Shown: positions 32,030-40,968 of the stretch, piece by piece
How positions within the stretch are numbered: the first letter of the stretch is position 1
Layout: each line of letters starts with the position of its first letter
Program-made: the position numbers and the translations under genes
DNA from: Antrihabitans auranticaus
Lineage (GTDB): Bacteria; Actinomycetota; Actinomycetes; Mycobacteriales; Mycobacteriaceae
DNA length: 64,000 nt
Direction of reading: 5' to 3'
NCBI RefSeq assembly: GCF_016481275.1
Contig: NZ_JAEMNW010000011.1
Coordinates: 56,573-120,572, forward strand
Notes under the pieces: generated by a model
The model's database searches: none
What the model was told of the DNA's origin: nothing
What the model saw: only the letters and a program-made list of their open reading frames with translations

Positions 32030-34195
32030 TTATGCGGATCGGTTGTCCGCGTAGCTCTGCAGGGCCGCAACCTGGACCGGATCGAGCGACGGCCGGACCG
32101 CGCGTCGCGCCGATTCCACATCGGCAGCCGTGACGTCGGCTGCATCGACGCTGCGACGCATGGCCGCAAGCGCTGCCTCGCGCAGCAGCGCCGAGCAGTC
32201 GGCCGCCGAGTAGCCATCCAGTTCTTCGGCGAGCGCATCGAGGTCGACGTCGGCGGCGAGGGGTACGGAACGTCCGGTCGTGCGCAGAATTTCCCTGCGC
32301 GCCAAGGCATCCGGCGGCGGCACGAAGACCAGCCGCTCGAGGCGTCCGGGGCGCAACAGTGCGGGGTCGATGAGCTCGGGCCGGTTCGTTGCGCCGAGTA
32401 CGACGACATCACGCAGTGGTTCGATACCGTCCAGTTCGGTCAGCAGTGCGGCGACGACGCGGTCGCCCACACCAGAATCCGAACTTTGGCCCCGCCGGGG
32501 TGCGAGCGCGTCCACCTCGTCGAGAAAGATGAGTGATGGTGCGGAATCTCTTGCCCGCTGGAACAATTCGCGGACCGCCTTCTCCGACGCGCCCACCCAC
32601 TTGTCCATCAGCTCGGCACCCTTGACTGCGTGGACGCTGAGCTGGCCCGTACTAGCCAGCGCGCGGACCAGGAATGTCTTGCCGCAGCCGGGTGGTCCGT
32701 ACAGGAGGACGCCTCGCGGCGGGTCCACACCCAGGCGCGCAAAGGAATCCGGATGTCGTAACGGCCACAGCACGGCCTCGGTCAGCGCCTGCTTGGTCTC
32801 CACCATGTCGCCGACATCGTCGAGGGTCAGGCTGCCGATCGCCAATTCCTCTGTGCCCGAACGTGACAGTGGGCGGATGACATCGAGAGCACCGACCAGG
32901 TCGGCCTGCGCAAGCACCGGCTCTTCGCGCGCCTTGCTCGCCCGTGACGCCGCCCGCAGGGCCGCCTCGCGGCACAGAGCGGCGAGGTCGGCAACGACGA
33001 ATCCCGGTGTTCGAGAGGCAATTACATCGAGCTTGAGGTCTCCGGTCGGCACCTTGCGGAGCAACAACTCCAGCAGGGCCTTACGCGTCGCCCCGTCCGG
33101 AAGACCAACTGCGAGTTCACGATCGCAGAGGTCCGGCGCCCGAAGACGGGCATCGACCGCGCTCGGATGCGCGGTCGTCGCGACGAACGCAACGCCGGGT
33201 GTTCGCACCGCGGCACGCAATTGGTCGAGGATGAGCGTCGCGACCGGTTCCGCGTCGGCGGGCAAGAGCGCGTCGATGTCGGTGATGAGCAGAACGCCGC
33301 CGCTAGCGACTATCGACACACCCGCGTTGATCTCGCGCAGGCGCGAACCTATGTCGGTCGCGCCGATGCTCGGACCATCCAGCTCGACCACTCGACGTTC
33401 ACCGATCACCGCGCGCGCCAACGTCGCCTTGCCGACGCCGGCAGGGCCGGTGATCAGGACACCGAGATTCGGCTCCGCCTTCAGTGCGGCAAGCAGTTCC
33501 GGCTCGTCGAGCGAAAGCCCGAGCCATTCGGTCAGCTTCGCCGCCTGGGTGTGTGCGCCGACGAGGTCCTCGACCGGAACCGCGCGTGGCGGCTGCGCGG
33601 AGACCGCTGCGACCGCAGTGGCGGCACTGCCGTTCGCGGCGCCCGATCCCCAGTCGACGGCCGAATTCGGTTGGATACTCACCGGACCGGTCGTCGGATC
33701 GGTCGATGTGACCGTCAGCAACTCCGAGGTCCACGCAACACCGAACGTTCGCGACAGAGCCTGCGAGGCGGCGGCGGTGCTCGTTCCGGGACCGAGGTCG
33801 CGGGGCAGAAGCGACACCGTATCGCCGAGGGTCACGACCTTGCCGAGGAGAGCCTGCCGCAGCGTCGTCGTCGAAATGGCCTGTGTTGCCAGCGCGGATC
33901 CGCTGACGCTGATGCGTCTGGCGCCGTAGACGGTCACCGGTGCGACGACGACTGTCGCGTCCTCTTTGATGCCCGCGTTGGACAACGTGACGTCGTCGAG
34001 CAGCGCAATCCCCGTCGGCGTCTCCGGCGGTGCGATGCCGACGACCGCCGCGGTCCTGCGCGCGCCGATCAGGGAGATGCCGTCCCACTCGCGCAGGCCG
34101 AGGGCGGCGAGTGCCTCAGGGTGCAGCCGCACGACACCGCGGCGCGTATCGGCTGCGGAATTGTTCAGCCGGGCAGTGAGAGACAGTTCGGGCAT
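32030..34195 (-). CDS. CDC48-like AAA ATPase with degenerate first ring
   Basis: Matches Rv0435c of M. tuberculosis by position and layout; 721 residues. An N-domain of the double-psi-barrel type comes first (about 1-200). D1 (about 230-440) has Walker A GPAGVGKAT, with Ala in place of the second-last Ser/Thr, and LLITDID in place of the usual DE Walker B, so it probably does not hydrolyse ATP. D2 (about 460-700) is canonical: GPPGCGKT, IFLDEVDAL, GATNRPELIDPALLRPGR. Such proteins unfold substrate proteins; the targets here are unknown. Confidence 0.88.
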   Translation of the reverse strand: MPELSLTARLNNSAADTRRGVVRLHPEALAALGLREWDGISLIGARRTAAVVGIAPPETPTGIALLDDVTLSNAGIKEDATVVVAPVTVYGARRISVSGSALATQAISTTTLRQALLGKVVTLGDTVSLLPRDLGPGTSTAAASQALSRTFGVAWTSELLTVTSTDPTTGPVSIQPNSAVDWGSGAANGSAATAVAAVSAQPPRAVPVEDLVGAHTQAAKLTEWLGLSLDEPELLAALKAEPNLGVLITGPAGVGKATLARAVIGERRVVELDGPSIGATDIGSRLREINAGVSIVASGGVLLITDIDALLPADAEPVATLILDQLRAAVRTPGVAFVATTAHPSAVDARLRAPDLCDRELAVGLPDGATRKALLELLLRKVPTGDLKLDVIASRTPGFVVADLAALCREAALRAASRASKAREEPVLAQADLVGALDVIRPLSRSGTEELAIGSLTLDDVGDMVETKQALTEAVLWPLRHPDSFARLGVDPPRGVLLYGPPGCGKTFLVRALASTGQLSVHAVKGAELMDKWVGASEKAVRELFQRARDSAPSLIFLDEVDALAPRRGQSSDSGVGDRVVAALLTELDGIEPLRDVVVLGATNRPELIDPALLRPGRLERLVFVPPPDALARREILRTTGRSVPLAADVDLDALAEELDGYSAADCSALLREAALAAMRRSVDAADVTAADVESARRAVRPSLDPVQVAALQSYADNRSA

Positions 34196-34225
34196 GCCAC
34201 TACGTTAGGTGGTCGAGCAGTCGCC

Positions 34226-35098
34226 TCAGCGAACACTCGGCCGCCGCAGCCGCAACCGGGCCGAGGACTTCCGCTGACCTGGCGCGCGCCGGATCGCGCG
34301 TCGTTCCGCGCGCCGCTCCGCAGGCTTGCGGTCCCAGCTCTCCGGTCGGGCAGCAACCCACCGCTGCGAGCGGATTGCGAACGGAATGTGCGCGAGATAG
34401 CCGGCCACAAGAATCATGAGAGCGACGAGCGGGTAGAGAACCAGTGCGGCAGCGACGACCGCGACGAGCACCAGCAGCACCACCGCGAGATGAGGCGGCA
34501 CCGAGAACGACTTCATTGCGAGCGTCGGTATCCGGCTCACGATCAAGGCGGCGGAGAAGACCGTCCATCCCGCGACGAGGTAGAACTCCGACCACCAGCC
34601 CTCGCCGAACTGCTCGAGCATCGCGATCGGTACGAGGGCAATCAGCGCACCTGCCGGTGCCGGCACGCCGACGAAGTACTCGCCTGCGTAACTCGGCCGG
34701 GTGTCGTCGTCGATGAGCGTGTTGAAACGGGCAAGGCGCAGAACGATGCTGACCGCGAACACCAGCGCAATGATCCAGCCCGCGTTGTTTCCTTGCAGCA
34801 GAACCAGATACAGCATCAGAGCGGGCGCGACGCCGAACGAGATCGCATCGGAGAGCGAGTCGAGTTCGGCGCCCATTTTGCTTGTCGCATCGAGCAGTCG
34901 GGCGATGCGGCCGTCGAGTGTGTCGAGAACCGCGCCTGCACCGATCATCGCGAGCGCGATCTTGTATTCATGGTCGAGCGTGAACTTCACGGCCGACAGC
35001 CCCGCGCACAGCGCGAGGATCGTGATCGCGCTCGGCAGTAGCCGGACGGGCCGGATTCGCCGAGCGCCGCGTGCGCTCGATGCCGCCTGGCTCGTCAC
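34226..35098 (-). CDS. pssA: CDP-diacylglycerol-serine O-phosphatidyltransferase
   Basis: Makes phosphatidylserine from CDP-diacylglycerol and serine. The CDP-alcohol phosphotransferase motif is complete (DTLDGRIAR, then GAELDSLSD). About seven membrane helices and a basic C-terminal tail. The start overlaps the psd stop by 4 bases, so the two successive pathway enzymes are translated together, as in mycobacteria. Confidence 0.93.
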   Translation of the reverse strand: MTSQAASSARGARRIRPVRLLPSAITILALCAGLSAVKFTLDHEYKIALAMIGAGAVLDTLDGRIARLLDATSKMGAELDSLSDAISFGVAPALMLYLVLLQGNNAGWIIALVFAVSIVLRLARFNTLIDDDTRPSYAGEYFVGVPAPAGALIALVPIAMLEQFGEGWWSEFYLVAGWTVFSAALIVSRIPTLAMKSFSVPPHLAVVLLVLVAVVAAALVLYPLVALMILVAGYLAHIPFAIRSQRWVAARPESWDRKPAERRAERRAIRRAPGQRKSSARLRLRRPSVR

Positions 35099-35832
35099 GG
35101 TTCGAGTGCGTGCTTGGCTGCCGACAGCTCGGCGAGCACAGTTTCCGCACCGACGGCCCGCTGGCCGACCTCGACGAGCAGCTCGGTTCCCGCGGGGAAG
35201 TACGTGTCGACCCGCGAACCGAAGCGGATGAGGCCGTAGGTCTCCCCGATTCGAACGGTGTCACCGACACCCGGCTCACAGATGATCCGGCGGGCGATCA
35301 GACCGGCGATCTGGACAACGGCAACTTCTTGACCGTCCGCGGTCTCGATCAGCATGCTGTTGCGTTCGTTCTGCTCACTGGCCTCGGCGAGGTCCGCGGA
35401 GAGGAACTTGCCCGGCTGGTGGACAACCGTTCGCACGACGCCGCCGACCGGACTCCGCTGCACATGCACGTCCAGGACGGACAGGAAGATGCTGACGCGG
35501 GGACGCGGTGCGTCGCCGAGGCCGAGCTCTGCAGGCGGGGTCGCCGAATCGACCAGGGCAACTGTTCCGTCGGCGGGCGCAACGACGGCGCCGGGACGTT
35601 CGGGCGTCACACGGCTCGGGTGCCGGAAGAACGCGGCGCACGCTGCGGCAGAAACGATTCCGGCGCGGCGGAGCCACGGGCGCTTGCGGCCGAGCACTGC
35701 AATAGCAAGGGGGCCGGCAACAAACGGCAGCCCGGCGGGGTGCAGCGGGGGAACCGCGGCCCGAACCAGGTCGACGATGTGGCCGGGTCCTGTCTGCGGG
35801 GGTGTGCCGGGGGGCATCGGTCGGCGTGCCAA
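35095..35832 (-). CDS. psd: phosphatidylserine decarboxylase
   Basis: Converts phosphatidylserine to phosphatidylethanolamine. The self-cleavage site that forms the pyruvoyl group is in RFGSRVD near the C-terminus, where the serine becomes pyruvoyl. The TTG at 35832 has GAGGA 7 bases upstream, giving 245 residues; the frame opens at 35874. A membrane segment lies near residues 40-75. Upstream gene of the psd-pssA pair. Confidence 0.92.
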   Translation of the reverse strand: MARRPMPPGTPPQTGPGHIVDLVRAAVPPLHPAGLPFVAGPLAIAVLGRKRPWLRRAGIVSAAACAAFFRHPSRVTPERPGAVVAPADGTVALVDSATPPAELGLGDAPRPRVSIFLSVLDVHVQRSPVGGVVRTVVHQPGKFLSADLAEASEQNERNSMLIETADGQEVAVVQIAGLIARRIICEPGVGDTVRIGETYGLIRFGSRVDTYFPAGTELLVEVGQRAVGAETVLAELSAAKHALEP

Positions 35833-35944
35833 GAGAGGGTCCTCAAACTTTCTGATCGGGGTGCTCGCTCGCATTGCAGGAATGCGAACGGGCCGCTCAC
35901 ACCTTACGTGAGCGGCTCGCCGATTTTGATCGTCTGCCCAGAGA

Positions 35945-36220
35945 TCAGGACCGAACGCTCTTCTTCGTGACCAAGTTATAGATGAGCAACAGGATCACTG
36001 CGCCGACGATCGCGCCGAGGAAAGCGTGGTTCACCGGTGGCGTGATGTCGAACTTGTGCGGCGAGAACACGAGGCTACCGAGCGTTCCACCGACGAACCC
36101 GCCGACGACGCCGAGGACGATCGTCCCGATCCAGCCGAAGTTCTCTTTGCCTGGAACGAGCAGTCTCGCAACGGCACCAGCGAGAAGCCCGATGATGAGT
36201 GTCGAAATAAGTCCCCACAT
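35945..36220 (-). CDS. GlsB/YeaQ/YmgE-family small membrane protein
   Basis: ATG at 36220 with an AAAGGA ribosome site; 91 residues. Three hydrophobic helices with glycine-rich motifs: [37 protein letters not shown] and [15 protein letters not shown]. Stress-linked small membrane protein family with no defined mechanism. Stands alone, 70 bases from psd. Confidence 0.85.
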   Translation of the reverse strand: MWGLISTLIIGLLAGAVARLLVPGKENFGWIGTIVLGVVGGFVGGTLGSLVFSPHKFDITPPVNHAFLGAIVGAVILLLIYNLVTKKSVRS

Positions 36221-36501
36221 GGGAGGGTCCTTTCGTGTGCGAGCGCATCTGTAACGCCCAGTGCGCGTAACGGTAAGCGACTGATACCGCAAACGAAGCA
36301 ACATCTCGATGGTATTTCGGTTTCGATTTGCTACGCCTGCTGACGGCGACTACCCGGAGCAAACGTCCGGTAAACGTTGTCTGCGTACGTCAGGTCGGCG
36401 CAGAGGTGCGTCCGTTGTATAGCGTCCAGTAGAATATGAGGAGCCCTCACTTTTTGCCCGGAAATGTGGCCAACGGCGGCCGCGACCTTTAGGAGATGTC
36501 C
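36221..36501. promoter_or_regulatory. divergent intergenic region between GlsB-like and FabH-like genes
   Basis: About 280 bases without a gene. It should hold promoters for both directions. A strong AGGAG for the plus-strand gene is at 36491-36495. I see no clear operator or riboswitch. Confidence 0.4.
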
Positions 36502-37533
36502 ATGCCCGCACAGATTGCATCGAGTAGCGGTGCCGCCAACACGGCGATTCTGGGTCTCGGCGTGTATCGCCCATCGCGGATCGTGACCAACGACGAGGTA
36601 GCAGGACCGATCGAATCGAGCGACGAGTGGATCCAGACGCGGTCCGGCATCAAGACCCGCCGGTTCTGCGGGCCGGATGAAACCGTGCTCACCATGGCGA
36701 TCGACGCATCGCGCAGCGCAATCGAGTCTGCGGGTATCGCGGTAGATCAGGTCGACTGCGTCATCGTCGCAACGTCCACCTGGCTGCTCCTGACTCCCGC
36801 CGCGGCGCCGCAGGTTGCCAGCGGACTCGGTATGAAAGCGACAGCGGGATTCGACATTTCCGCAGGTTGCGCCGGTTTCTGTCACGCACTCGGCCTCGCA
36901 TCGGACATGGTCAAGGGCGGCACCGCCCGCCACGTCCTCGTCATCGGTGTGGAGAAGCTCACCGACACCCTCGACTTCACGGACCGGTCCACGGCGTTCC
37001 TTTTCGGTGACGGCGCCGGCGCCGTTGTCGTCGGAGCGTCGGAGGAGAACGGCATCGGACCGACAGTCTGGGGTTCGGAAGGCGAAAGCTGGAAGGCGAT
37101 CCGCCAGACCAAGGACTGGATGGAGTTCTTCAACGAAATCGACGACCAGGGCACCGACGCCGTGCGCCCGTATCTGACGATGGAGGGCACGACTGTCTTC
37201 CGCTGGGCCGCGCACTCGCTGGAGAAGGTCTGTCGCGAAGCGCTCGACCGCGCCGGTGTCACGACCGAAGATTTGGACGCACTGGTCCCGCATCAGGCGA
37301 ACGGCCGCATTATCGAGGTCATGTCGCGCGTCCTGAAATTGCCGGACACCTGCGCCGTTGCCAACGATATCGTCGAAACCGGCAACACCTCAGCTGCCTC
37401 GATCCCGCTCGCGATGGAAACGATGCTCCGCCGCGGTGAGGCGAAAAAGGGCGACACCGCTCTCCTCATCGCCTTCGGCGCGGGCTTGTCCTACGCATCC
37501 CAGGTCGTCACGATGCCTGGGTTGCCCGTCTAG
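36502..37533 (+). CDS. 3-oxoacyl-ACP synthase III family protein (FabH-like)
   Basis: The second ATG, at 36502, is 6 bases after AGGAG, while the first (36496) is directly adjacent to it, so I choose the second. The 343-residue thiolase-fold enzyme keeps the Cys-His-Asn triad: DISAGCAGFC, PHQANGRII and GNTSAASIP. It condenses acyl groups with a malonyl carrier. It stands alone without other fatty-acid genes, so it may be a second FabH with its own chain specificity. Confidence 0.85.
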   Translation: MPAQIASSSGAANTAILGLGVYRPSRIVTNDEVAGPIESSDEWIQTRSGIKTRRFCGPDETVLTMAIDASRSAIESAGIAVDQVDCVIVATSTWLLLTPAAAPQVASGLGMKATAGFDISAGCAGFCHALGLASDMVKGGTARHVLVIGVEKLTDTLDFTDRSTAFLFGDGAGAVVVGASEENGIGPTVWGSEGESWKAIRQTKDWMEFFNEIDDQGTDAVRPYLTMEGTTVFRWAAHSLEKVCREALDRAGVTTEDLDALVPHQANGRIIEVMSRVLKLPDTCAVANDIVETGNTSAASIPLAMETMLRRGEAKKGDTALLIAFGAGLSYASQVVTMPGLPV

Positions 37534-37558
37534 CTCGACCTCACCGCCCGTACTTCTG

Positions 37559-37630
37559 CCGCACCCCGACTCGGGAGTCGCACCCGTTTTCGTGCCATAA
37601 ATTCGGTGCGACTCCCCAACCGGGGTGCGG
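37559..37630. repeat. large intergenic palindrome, also a candidate terminator
   Basis: The arms at 37559-37584 and 37605-37630 are 26 bases each, with 3 or 4 mismatches, separated by 20 bases. Each arm carries two CGCACC units 19 bases apart, the same unit as the tandem repeat at 63776-63870. It lies between the FabH-like and msrB genes. Confidence 0.7.
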
Positions 37631-37716
37631 CGGAGGGGGCGGGGCGGTCCGGATCGTCAGAAAGACGTCACAGACTCGATGGGTTTTCGGTCATAGGCTG
37701 AGGCCATGGTGTTCTC

Positions 37717-38223
37717 GTGATTACCCGGCGGGTGTTCATGGCGACGGCGGCGCTCGGAGCGGCAGCAGTTGGTGCTGTGGCCTGCGGAACCAGCGCATAC
37801 GACCAGACCGCGCGGGCGGCGCCGCAGGCAGGAGATTTCCCGTTCGAGTTGACCGACGCGCAATGGCGGGAGCGGTTGACCGCTGAGCAGTTCAACGTCC
37901 TGCGGAATGCCGGCACCGAACGCCCGTTCTCGAGTTCGCTGAACGACGAGCACCGCGGCGGGACTTTTTCATGCGCCGGCTGTGACCGGAAATTGTTCGA
38001 CGCCGCAACCAAGTTCGACAGCGGCACGGGCTGGCCGAGCTTCTACCAGCCACTCGCCGGAGCGGTCGGTGAAGAGGTCGACAACTCGTACGGCACTCGG
38101 ACCGAGGTGCACTGCGCCAACTGCGGCGGACATCTCGGTCACGTCTTCGACGACGGTCCACCTCCGACCGGGCTGCGCTACTGCATGAACGGTGTTGCGC
38201 TGAAGTTCGAAGCAGCGCAATAG
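37717..38223 (+). CDS. msrB: peptide-methionine (R)-S-oxide reductase, predicted exported lipoprotein
   Basis: GTG start. An N-terminal RR motif, a hydrophobic stretch and AVAC suggest a Tat-type lipoprotein signal. The MsrB domain has the zinc cysteines CAGC and CANC and the catalytic Cys in RYCMNGVALKF. It repairs oxidised methionine in envelope proteins. The msrA gene follows 23 bases later, so both stereoisomers are handled by one operon. Confidence 0.88.
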   Translation: MITRRVFMATAALGAAAVGAVACGTSAYDQTARAAPQAGDFPFELTDAQWRERLTAEQFNVLRNAGTERPFSSSLNDEHRGGTFSCAGCDRKLFDAATKFDSGTGWPSFYQPLAGAVGEEVDNSYGTRTEVHCANCGGHLGHVFDDGPPPTGLRYCMNGVALKFEAAQ

Positions 38224-38246
38224 AACTGATCGACGAGAGGCTAGCG

Positions 38247-38948
38247 ATGGCGATGCGTAGGGTACTTGGATCGGTGATCGGCGCGTTGCTGGTCTGTGCT
38301 GCGGCAACCGCGTGCGGATCCGACGTGTCGACGGTTTCCGGGCACACGACATCGCCGGGGGAGGTCGTTCCGGCGCCCGCGGTCGACCCGCAAGTGGGGG
38401 ACGCTCGATCCGCGAAGGTGGTCCTTGCGGGCGGTTGCTTCTGGGGCGTCGAAGGGGTGTACCAACACGTCGACGGAGTGCTCAGCGCGGTGTCCGGCTA
38501 TTCCGGTGGCACGGCGGACACAGCAGACTACGGGACTGTCAGCAGCGGCTCGTCGGGCCACGCGGAAGTTGTCGAGGTCACGTTCGATCCGAGCGTGGTG
38601 AGCTACGGCAGGATTCTGCAGATCTTCTTCACCGTCGTCGCTGATCCGACGACCCTGAACGCGCAGGGCCCCGATCGTGGGACGCAGTATCGAACCGAAA
38701 TCTTCGCGACCACACCCGAGCAGGCCGACGTCGCCAACGCCTACATTGCCCAGCTGGACGAGGCGAAGGCGTTCTCCGCGCCGATCGTGACGACGGTGAG
38801 CGCGCTCGACACTTTCTATCCTGCCGAGGATTATCACCAGGACTACATGGCAACGCATCCGGACAACCCGTACATCGCAGCAAACGATGCGCCGAAAGTC
38901 GATGCGCTGCAGCGGTTGTTCCCGGCTGAGTACCGATCGACGACCTAG
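38247..38948 (+). CDS. msrA: peptide-methionine (S)-S-oxide reductase, predicted lipoprotein
   Basis: 233 residues. The signal peptide ends with a lipobox (ATAC), then a Pro/Val-rich linker. The catalytic motif GGCFWG is intact, followed by YSGGTADTADYGTVSSGSSG and the C-terminal YPAEDYHQDYM. It would work with the MsrB upstream outside the membrane. The stop overlaps the convergent dehydrogenase gene by 4 bases. Confidence 0.9.
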   Translation: MAMRRVLGSVIGALLVCAAATACGSDVSTVSGHTTSPGEVVPAPAVDPQVGDARSAKVVLAGGCFWGVEGVYQHVDGVLSAVSGYSGGTADTADYGTVSSGSSGHAEVVEVTFDPSVVSYGRILQIFFTVVADPTTLNAQGPDRGTQYRTEIFATTPEQADVANAYIAQLDEAKAFSAPIVTTVSALDTFYPAEDYHQDYMATHPDNPYIAANDAPKVDALQRLFPAEYRSTT

Positions 38949-40096
38949 CGCGGGGTCACCCGTAGGACCTTGTCGTCGGAGCCGTTGTCGGTAGTGACCA
39001 ACAACGAACCGTCCGGTTGCGCCGCGACGGTGCGAAGGCGGCCGTAGGTGCCGTCGAGTTCTACCGGCGAGACCTCGTCGACGACCGACCGACCGTCGTC
39101 GGCGAGCCGAATGAGCAGCAGCTCTTGGCCTTTGAGCACGCCGACGGCCAAGCTGCCATCCCATTCGCGCCACGATTCGCCGGACGTGAAAGTGCCGCTT
39201 GCCGTAGCGATCGTCGGGGTGCCCGAACTCCATACCGCGGGGATCGCTCCGGGCACCCGCTCGGTGTCGGTCATCGGAACCGATTCGTCGTATCGGCTCG
39301 GGTCGCGATCAGGCTTCCAGCCGTAGTTGCCGCCCGCCTGCAGCAGGTTCACCTCGTCGTCTCGCGAACTTCCCTGCTCGACCGCGTAGACGCGGCCGGT
39401 TTCGGGCTGCAATGCAAGGCCCTGCACGTTGCGATGTCCGAGCGTGTAGACGGGACTGTCCGCGAACGGATTCCCGGCGGCGGGCTGCCCGGTTGTCGCA
39501 TCGACGCGCAAGACCTTTCCGCCCAGTGACTGCAGGTCCTGCGGAATCGACGGACGTGCCGAATCACCGACGCTGACGAGCACGGTACCGTCTTGTTGGG
39601 GCAGGATGCGGCATCCGCCGTGGCGCCCGGAATTGATGGGAAAGCCGCTGATCAACGTTCCGGTGCGTGTGAGTTCGGTCCAGTTCGCGTCGACAGTCCA
39701 GGTCTGCACGCGAACGTCTTTCTGATCCCCGCTCTGAAAACCTTGACAGGTGAAGACCTTTCGGCTTTCGGTGAAGTCGCTCGCCAAGGCGATAGCCATC
39801 AGCCCCGTCTCGCCCGAGGCGAAGAGGTCGCCGAGGTCGGCACGCACTTCTGCCGGCTGACCGCCCGGCCGCAAAGCGACGAATCGTCCCTTGCGTTCGC
39901 CCGTCAGAATTGTCCCGTCCGGCGCCGTTGCCACGTCCCACGGATGTTCGAGTCCGGTCAGCACCGTCGTGACGTCCAGCGCCGGGAAGTCGGGCGGCGG
40001 AGGTGTCGAGGGGCGGGGTGTCGCGGCAGAACTACACGCGGCCAGCACCGCGAACAGTGCAAGGCCGTTGCCGACGGCGCCTAGTCGAGCGCCCAC
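38945..40096 (-). CDS. PQQ-dependent sugar dehydrogenase-type lipoprotein
   Basis: The 383-residue protein starts with a signal peptide ending in LAAC, then a proline-rich spacer and a beta-propeller of the glucose/sorbosone dehydrogenase family: LEHPWDVATAPDGTILTGER, SGRHGGCRILPQQDGT, YTLGHRNVQGLALQP and NYGWKPDRDP. Members oxidise sugars with PQQ; whether this host makes PQQ is not shown here. Translationally close to the SIMPL gene (16-base overlap). Confidence 0.82.
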   Translation of the reverse strand: MGARLGAVGNGLALFAVLAACSSAATPRPSTPPPPDFPALDVTTVLTGLEHPWDVATAPDGTILTGERKGRFVALRPGGQPAEVRADLGDLFASGETGLMAIALASDFTESRKVFTCQGFQSGDQKDVRVQTWTVDANWTELTRTGTLISGFPINSGRHGGCRILPQQDGTVLVSVGDSARPSIPQDLQSLGGKVLRVDATTGQPAAGNPFADSPVYTLGHRNVQGLALQPETGRVYAVEQGSSRDDEVNLLQAGGNYGWKPDRDPSRYDESVPMTDTERVPGAIPAVWSSGTPTIATASGTFTSGESWREWDGSLAVGVLKGQELLLIRLADDGRSVVDEVSPVELDGTYGRLRTVAAQPDGSLLVTTDNGSDDKVLRVTPR

Positions 40097-40800
40097 TTGA
40101 CCGTTACCTGGAAGCCGACTGTCTGCTGACCCGGTTCCAGTGCGTAGGAGGCTTGTGAGTCGGCGCGAAGTTCGGGCTGTGGCGCTGTCCCGCTGCTGGA
40201 CTCGCTGATCGTGATCACACTGCCGAGCGAAAGGTCCGAAAGGTCGGCGTACTGCTCGGCCCGGGCTTTCGCATCGTTGAACGCACGCTCGCGAGCCTGG
40301 CTGAGCAGGGCGGAGTTGTCGTCGATCGCGAAGGACACTCCGCCGAGTCGCGCGCTGTTGCCGCCTGCCTGAACAGCCTTGTCGAGGACGTCGGACGCCT
40401 TCGAGAGGTCGCGGACCACGATCTTTACCGAGTTGGACGCGCGATATCCGGTGATCGTGCTCGCACCCCCGTCGGGGCCGGGACTGCCGTACTCCGGCTG
40501 GATCGAGACGTTCTCGGTACGGACGTCGTCGCTCGACACGCCGGCGGCTTTCACCGCGTCGATCATCGCCTGCGCGCGCTCGTTGGATTGGGATACCGCC
40601 GCCTCGACGTCAGGAGCAGTCACTTCGGTGCCGATCGTTGCGTTGAGGATGTCCGGCGCACCGCGGACTTCGCCGTTGCCCACCACCGTCACTTCGCCCG
40701 GTTTGCTCCCGTTGTCGGGGTCTGTGCATCCCGTCAACCCCAACGTGACGGTGGCGGCAATCGCTACCGCAGAGGTCGTGACGATCGTGCGTCGTTGCAT
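40081..40800 (-). CDS. SIMPL-domain (DUF541) lipoprotein
   Basis: ATG at 40800; 239 residues. The signal peptide has the lipobox LTGC. The SIMPL domain begins with GEVTVVGNGEVRGAPDI and includes the typical NERAQAMIDAVKAAGV and GYRASNSVKIVVRDL. The function of the family is poorly known; some members support envelope or oxidative stress resistance. First gene of the pair with the dehydrogenase. Confidence 0.85.
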   Translation of the reverse strand: MQRRTIVTTSAVAIAATVTLGLTGCTDPDNGSKPGEVTVVGNGEVRGAPDILNATIGTEVTAPDVEAAVSQSNERAQAMIDAVKAAGVSSDDVRTENVSIQPEYGSPGPDGGASTITGYRASNSVKIVVRDLSKASDVLDKAVQAGGNSARLGGVSFAIDDNSALLSQARERAFNDAKARAEQYADLSDLSLGSVITISESSSGTAPQPELRADSQASYALEPGQQTVGFQVTVKWALD

Positions 40801-40930
40801 CTCGGGCACCCTCCTGAATAGGTCTGGCCTCCCCTGACCCGTTTTCGAGTGTACGGATTGTGACGCACGTCGCTTCTCAGCCGCAGATTTCTGCTGGTGA
40901 GGAACGTTTGACAGTGTCCTTACCAAGACG

Positions 40931-40946
40931 GAAACCTGCCGGAAAC
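40931..40946 (+). promoter_or_regulatory. possible GlnR half-site upstream of the nitrate reductase
   Basis: Two GAAAC boxes separated by 6 bases lie about 25 bases before the nitrate reductase start, preceded by TTACC. The spacing fits the actinobacterial GlnR pattern (GTnAC-n6-GAAAC), but the first box is degenerate. Nitrogen control of this gene would be expected. Confidence 0.35.
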
Positions 40947-40968
40947 GTCTATTCGCGACCATCGGTAT

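Noticed and set aside
36331..37293. 320-codon minus-strand frame
   Set aside because: Antisense to the FabH-like gene, which has its full catalytic triad and a good ribosome site.
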